Shown: positions 61,161 to 64,000 of the stretch, piece after piece
Numbering within the stretch: position 1 is the first letter of the stretch
How the letters are laid out: every line of letters starts with the position of its first letter
Assembly: GCF_019972155.1 (NCBI RefSeq)
Contig: NZ_BOVL01000016.1
Span: forward strand, 61,625 to 125,624
Reading direction: 5' to 3'
DNA length: 64,000 nt
Source of the DNA: Bradyrhizobium sp. RD5-C2
Lineage (GTDB): Bacteria > Pseudomonadota > Alphaproteobacteria > Rhizobiales > Xanthobacteraceae
Program-made: the position numbers and the translations under genes
Notes under the pieces: generated by a model
The model's database searches: none
Told to the model about the DNA's origin: nothing
The model's input: the letters and a program-made list of their open reading frames with translations, nothing else

Positions 61161-61319
61161 CCGCGACCACCGCGGCCTCGATGGCGATCTGCAGGCCGAA
61201 GACGATCGGCGACGCACCCGCTCGCGGGCCGAAGCGCAGCGGAGGACGCCGTTGTTGCGACTTTCTTGCCTCGCGAGGAATGGGCGCAGCCCAGGGGAAG
61301 AAAGTCGCATCAACGGCGT
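61161..61319 (-). promoter_or_regulatory. Structured leader of DUF736 with a 22-bp-arm hairpin
   Basis: From the start codon outward: a CCGCG-ACCAC-CGCGG stem-loop (61161-61175) inside a 29-bp box shared with the DUF2493 leader; GAAGCGCAGCGGAGGA (61231-61246), identical to 63332-63347; then a hairpin with 22-bp arms at 61246-61267 and 61298-61319 (one mismatch). Its 30-base loop holds CCTCGCGAGG and TGGGC-GCA-GCCCA, giving a cloverleaf-like fold. Confidence 0.65.
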
Positions 61320-61332
61320 TGCGGCTCAGACG

Positions 61333-61398
61333 ATCGAGGCGAAGCCGGTCTTCGGCCAGATCAAGCCATCAACGAGGCCACGTGCGTCCGCGTGCTGA
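61333..61398 (+). pseudogene. Possible transposase C-terminal scrap
   Basis: The frame encodes IEAKPVFGQIKPSTRP before a stop. (V/I)E-x-VFGQIK is the C-terminal catalytic-Glu block of IS5/IS1182-like transposases. The piece is short and has no other support. Confidence 0.3.
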
Positions 61399-61615
61399 AC
61401 CACAATCTCCGGAGAAGCGTGGCGATCTCGGTTTTGGCGAACAAGAGGTCGGAACGATTCAGCGCGGAAAGAGAAACAATCTCCTGCAAAGGGCGGCATC
61501 GTCTCCAAAGAACCGATCGAGGTAAGATCGCTCTGCCGCGGCTGCGTGGGCCAGACCGAATGCCGGCAGCTTGATTGAGGAGTTCCGAGCAGGACTGGCT
61601 CTCCCGCGCTCAGGT

Positions 61616-61674
61616 CTCGATTATCGCCCATTCAGCGCGCCGAACTATGCGAACCTGTTCGACGATGAAGGCGG
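61616..61674 (+). pseudogene. Fragment of a second DUF736 gene on the plus strand
   Basis: Translation LDYRPFSAPNYANLFDDEGG matches LDDPSFNAPIYANLFDDEGG of the intact gene at 60814-61134, but on the opposite strand. Only this block remains; it sits in ~390 bp without a working gene. It indicates a former, now deleted, DUF736 copy. Confidence 0.6.
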
Positions 61675-61713
61675 TAGACGGTCAGCTCTCGGCCTTTCGG
61701 CCGTAAGAACTGA

Positions 61714-62163
61714 TTAGGTCGGACTCTCCACCACACCACCCGGCTCGAAGGGGCGGGTCTCCGCCAAAACGAACAAGCGCATCCACGACGTGAGGCCAAT
61801 GCAAACCGCGCCCAGGCAAGCAAAGACCTCTCGCCAAGCCAGCGAAGGCACCCCGATCGGGGACAGGGCGAAGACCACATGATAGCCGGCGACCGCGGCG
61901 GGAACAGCAAATGTTGTCGCGATCGCGATGCGCAAGGCCAAGGACCGAGTAACAGCGACGGCGATCTGGCCGAGGACGAGCGTCAGCGCGCCGCCGGCCG
62001 TACCGATAAGAAGCGCGGCGACGACACCAGTGCCGGTCTGCAACGCAGTCATCCCAATACTCAGCGCGACGAAAAACGGCAGGGCATACACTGCGAGCGC
62101 GAAAATCGCCCAGCAGAACAGGCCGATGCCGAGTGTGTTGAGAACAAGCCCAATAGCGAGCAT
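61714..62163 (-). CDS. Polytopic membrane protein of the ICE
   Basis: 149 residues with about four membrane helices (LAIGLVLNTLGIGLFCWAIF; FVALSIGMTALQTGTGVVAA; LRIAIATTFAVPAAVAGYHV; VFACLGAVCIGLTSWMRLFV). Proteins of this kind occur near DUF736 and DUF2493 in rhizobial ICEs, function unknown. GGAG 7 bases before ATG 62163 decides the start; the frame continues to 62217. Confidence 0.7.
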   Translation of the reverse strand: MLAIGLVLNTLGIGLFCWAIFALAVYALPFFVALSIGMTALQTGTGVVAALLIGTAGGALTLVLGQIAVAVTRSLALRIAIATTFAVPAAVAGYHVVFALSPIGVPSLAWREVFACLGAVCIGLTSWMRLFVLAETRPFEPGGVVESPT

Positions 62164-62304
62164 GGTGGTGGCTCCATGTGCATTGATGTACCAGTTGCGC
62201 CTTCCACCAACCACCACGGCGCAACTTTAGATATGAGACCGAAACGAGGCGGAGTTGCGGCGTGAGCAATTTCGCCTCAAAGACTTCAGTCGAGCAGACA
62301 GCGC

Positions 62305-63228
62305 TCACGCGCCGCCGAACATCCAGACCGGGATGCCGAGCCGCTTCGCCTTATCGGCCAGGTTGTCCTGGATTCCAGTGCCCGGGAAGTGCATGACGCC
62401 GATCGGTAGGATTTCGAGTATGGCATCGTTGCGCTTGAAAGGTGCTGCCTTGGCATGTTTCGTCCAGTCGGGCTTGAAGGCGATCTGGGGCACCTTGCGG
62501 GTGGTCGCCCATTTGGAGGCGATCAATTCGGCCCCCTTGGGTGAGCCGCCGTGGAGCAGGACCATGTCGGGATGCTTGGCGTGAACCTTGTCGAGGCGAT
62601 CCCAGATCAGATGATGGTCGTTGAAGTCGAGCCCTCCGGTGAGTGCGATCTTCGGTCCTGGCGGCAACATGACTTCGGTCTCGGCGCGGCGCTTGGCGGC
62701 GATGAAGTCGCGGGAATCGATCATCGCTGCGGTCAGCGTGCGGTGGTTGACCAGCGATCCCGATCGAGGGCGCCAGAATGAGCCGGTGTGTGTCTCAAAG
62801 CGCTCGATGGCCTGGTCGCGGAAGAGCTCCAGGCAGTCGCGCCGCTCGATCAATGTGATGCCTTCCGCCGTCACGCGCTCGAGTTCGACCGATCGAATTT
62901 CGGAGCCGTCCTGCTCGCGTTGGCTCTTCTGCTGCGCCTGCTCGTTATCGTCGAGCTGACGACCGACGCGGTCGACGGCTCGGTGAAACAGGTTGACGGT
63001 CGACCAGAGCAGATCGTCAAGGTCCGGCTCGAGCCGAGTATCACTCAACGTCGCGACCAGAGCATCGAAGATGTCAGCGACGGCACCGGTGATGCTCTTG
63101 CCCTCGGGAAGCGGCCGTGGATCGGGCTGGTCGTCGAAGGGGCGGTAACCGAAGAGCTGCAATTCGGTAAGAACGTGTTCGGTCGGAGATGCGGCGTGCG
63201 GCGGTTCGATGTCATCGTGATCGGTCAT
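62305..63228 (-). CDS. DUF2493 (SLOG/YspA-like) protein
   Basis: 307 residues. The C-terminal half has the Rossmann-like DUF2493 domain: KIALTGGLDFNDHHLIWDRL, MVLLHGGSPKGAELIASKWA and the end VMHFPGTGIQDNLADKAKRL. SLOG-type domains bind nucleotides and some generate or sense nucleotide signals; in ICEs the role is unknown. The N-terminal half is helical (LTELQLFGYRPFDDQPDPRP). It has a leader like that of DUF736. Confidence 0.85.
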   Translation of the reverse strand: MTDHDDIEPPHAASPTEHVLTELQLFGYRPFDDQPDPRPLPEGKSITGAVADIFDALVATLSDTRLEPDLDDLLWSTVNLFHRAVDRVGRQLDDNEQAQQKSQREQDGSEIRSVELERVTAEGITLIERRDCLELFRDQAIERFETHTGSFWRPRSGSLVNHRTLTAAMIDSRDFIAAKRRAETEVMLPPGPKIALTGGLDFNDHHLIWDRLDKVHAKHPDMVLLHGGSPKGAELIASKWATTRKVPQIAFKPDWTKHAKAAPFKRNDAILEILPIGVMHFPGTGIQDNLADKAKRLGIPVWMFGGA

Positions 63229-63250
63229 GGAGGTGATCCTTTGCCGGATC

Positions 63251-63442
63251 GGCCGCGACCATCGCGGCCTTCGTGGCGATCACTCAGACGGCAGACGGAA
63301 CGGGCCAGAACCCGGAGCGGAGCGCAGGGCTGAAGCGCAGCGGAGGATGGCGGAGGCCGGCTATTTTGCTTCGCGATGCAAAGCGCGCTCGCCAGATTGC
63401 TAATGTTTCTTCTCGTCGCCGGCGGCGGCGGAAAATAGCCGG
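63251..63442 (-). promoter_or_regulatory. Structured leader of DUF2493
   Basis: From the start codon outward: a perfect stem-loop GGCCGCGA-CCA-TCGCGGCC (63251-63269) inside a box matching 25 of 29 bases of the DUF736 leader; GAAGCGCAGCGGAGGA (63332-63347); and a hairpin CCGGCTATTTT (63357-63367) / AAAATAGCCGG (63432-63442) enclosing 64 bases. The first box begins about 23-25 nt from the start codon, as in DUF736. Confidence 0.65.
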
Positions 63443-63566
63443 ACGCAGCCATTGCCGGCCCGAGCCGCTTGCCGTCCGATCGCCCTCTAGAAGGCCGTGG
63501 TCGCGTCCTCTTCCGGCAGTGGCCGCACCGCGACCGACCTATCGACGCCCATCGAATTGCCGGGGG

Positions 63567-64000
63567 CTATTCCGCGGTTGCCATCGACGAATGCAGGAAA
63601 CGGACGACGTCCTCCGGTACGAGTTGCAGTAGCAACGCTGCCCGGAGGGCCTCGAGGTCGAAGATGTGCAGATCTTCGTTGAAGTCGCCCAGCCGGGGCG
63701 ACAATGCGATCGCTTCAATGCCGGCGGCTTCTGCGCGCTGGGTGAGAATAGCCTGTACGGCATCTCCGGCGGCATCTGCGTCACGGGCGATATAGAGTCG
63801 GCGTAGGCCAGACGGCAGCAACATGGCTGAGAGGTGATTGGCCGAGAGAGCAGCGGTCATGGGCAAGGTCGGCAGTACATAACGCAGCGACAGCATGGTT
63901 TCGATCCCCTCGCCCGCAGCGAGCACGTCGTCCACCACGCCGAAGCGAACGGCGTTGCCGAGCAGGTCGCCCATCGCCCGTCGTGGCGTATCGATCGGGG
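63567..64000 (-). CDS. Toprim-domain (primase-like) protein, C-terminal part
   Basis: Only the last ~144 residues are in the window; the gene continues past base 64000. The Toprim motif is visible: VLAAGEGIETMLSLRYVLPT (Glu) and GLRRLYIARDADAAGDAVQA (DxD). This is the form found in ICE/plasmid primases of the DUF7146/Toprim type, usually beside DUF2493. It may prime synthesis after transfer or circular replication. The end lies 338 bp from the DUF2493 start. Confidence 0.85.
   Translation of the reverse strand, partial: PIDTPRRAMGDLLGNAVRFGVVDDVLAAGEGIETMLSLRYVLPTLPMTAALSANHLSAMLLPSGLRRLYIARDADAAGDAVQAILTQRAEAAGIEAIALSPRLGDFNEDLHIFDLEALRAALLLQLVPEDVVRFLHSSMATAE

Larger units (their letters stand above)
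61135..61713. other. Leader and decayed sequence between DUF736 and the membrane protein
   Basis: This ~580-bp stretch holds the DUF736 leader, the transposase-like scrap and the DUF736 fragment listed separately. The remainder (61400-61600) shows only shadow frames. Confidence 0.5.

Overview
The window looks like an alphaproteobacterium of the Bradyrhizobium/Rhodopseudomonas/Afipia group (order Hyphomicrobiales). This rests on the high G+C content, on many small proteins of a type I associate with Bradyrhizobium, on two GGAAC-N16-GTT (EcfG-type) promoters, and on an alphaproteobacterial trb/tra conjugation module of the kind carried by Bradyrhizobium and Mesorhizobium integrative conjugative elements (ICEs). 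No tRNA, rRNA, CRISPR array or integrase was found, so neither end of an ICE can be placed.

Layout. Positions 1-2.5 kb: a partial O-methyltransferase, a tripartite-tricarboxylate (Bug) binding protein, a divergent LysR regulator and a transposase scrap. 2.6-9.4 kb: two LuxR-type response regulators (one fused to a long repeat-rich tail with a degenerate receiver), a cell-wall L,D-transpeptidase, a GT4 glycosyltransferase with two small genes, and a frameshifted third regulator. 9.4-16 kb: a decayed zone of small genes, several broken, with two EcfG-type stress promoters.

16.4-26.8 kb: a nicotinate catabolic operon on the minus strand. Order of transcription: molybdenum-hydroxylase large subunit, CoxG-like protein, FAD subunit, 2Fe-2S subunit, nicC, nicF, nicD, nicX, MFS transporter. 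A divergent MarR regulator (nicR-like) and a 15-bp palindrome sit in the shared control region. Together they would take nicotinate through 6-hydroxynicotinate, 2,5-dihydroxypyridine, N-formylmaleamate and maleamate to maleate. Maleate isomerase is not in the window.

26.9-34.4 kb: a second minus-strand operon of eight genes ending at a strong intrinsic terminator: luciferase-like monooxygenase, a 48-residue protein, enoyl-CoA hydratase, acyl-CoA ligase, creatininase-family hydrolase, flavin reductase, a second enoyl-CoA hydratase and an ABC substrate-binding protein. A divergent TetR gene follows. I do not recognise this combination as a described pathway.

35.6-64 kb: the conjugation/maintenance module. 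LuxR-LuxI quorum-sensing genes and a LysR regulator lead into DUF2274 and trbI-G-F-L-K-J-E-D-C-B, then an inserted MFS gene flanked by 24-bp direct repeats, a CopG-like protein, traG, a DUF3363 relaxase, a lytic transglycosylase, traF peptidase and DUF2840. An IS110 element sits where a partition gene would be expected. Three iterons, a RepA-type initiator and small regulators follow, then DUF736, a membrane protein, DUF2493 and a partial Toprim protein. Several of the last genes share a structured leader (stem-loop, GAAGCGC...CGGAGG box, large hairpin), the most intriguing unexplained pattern here.
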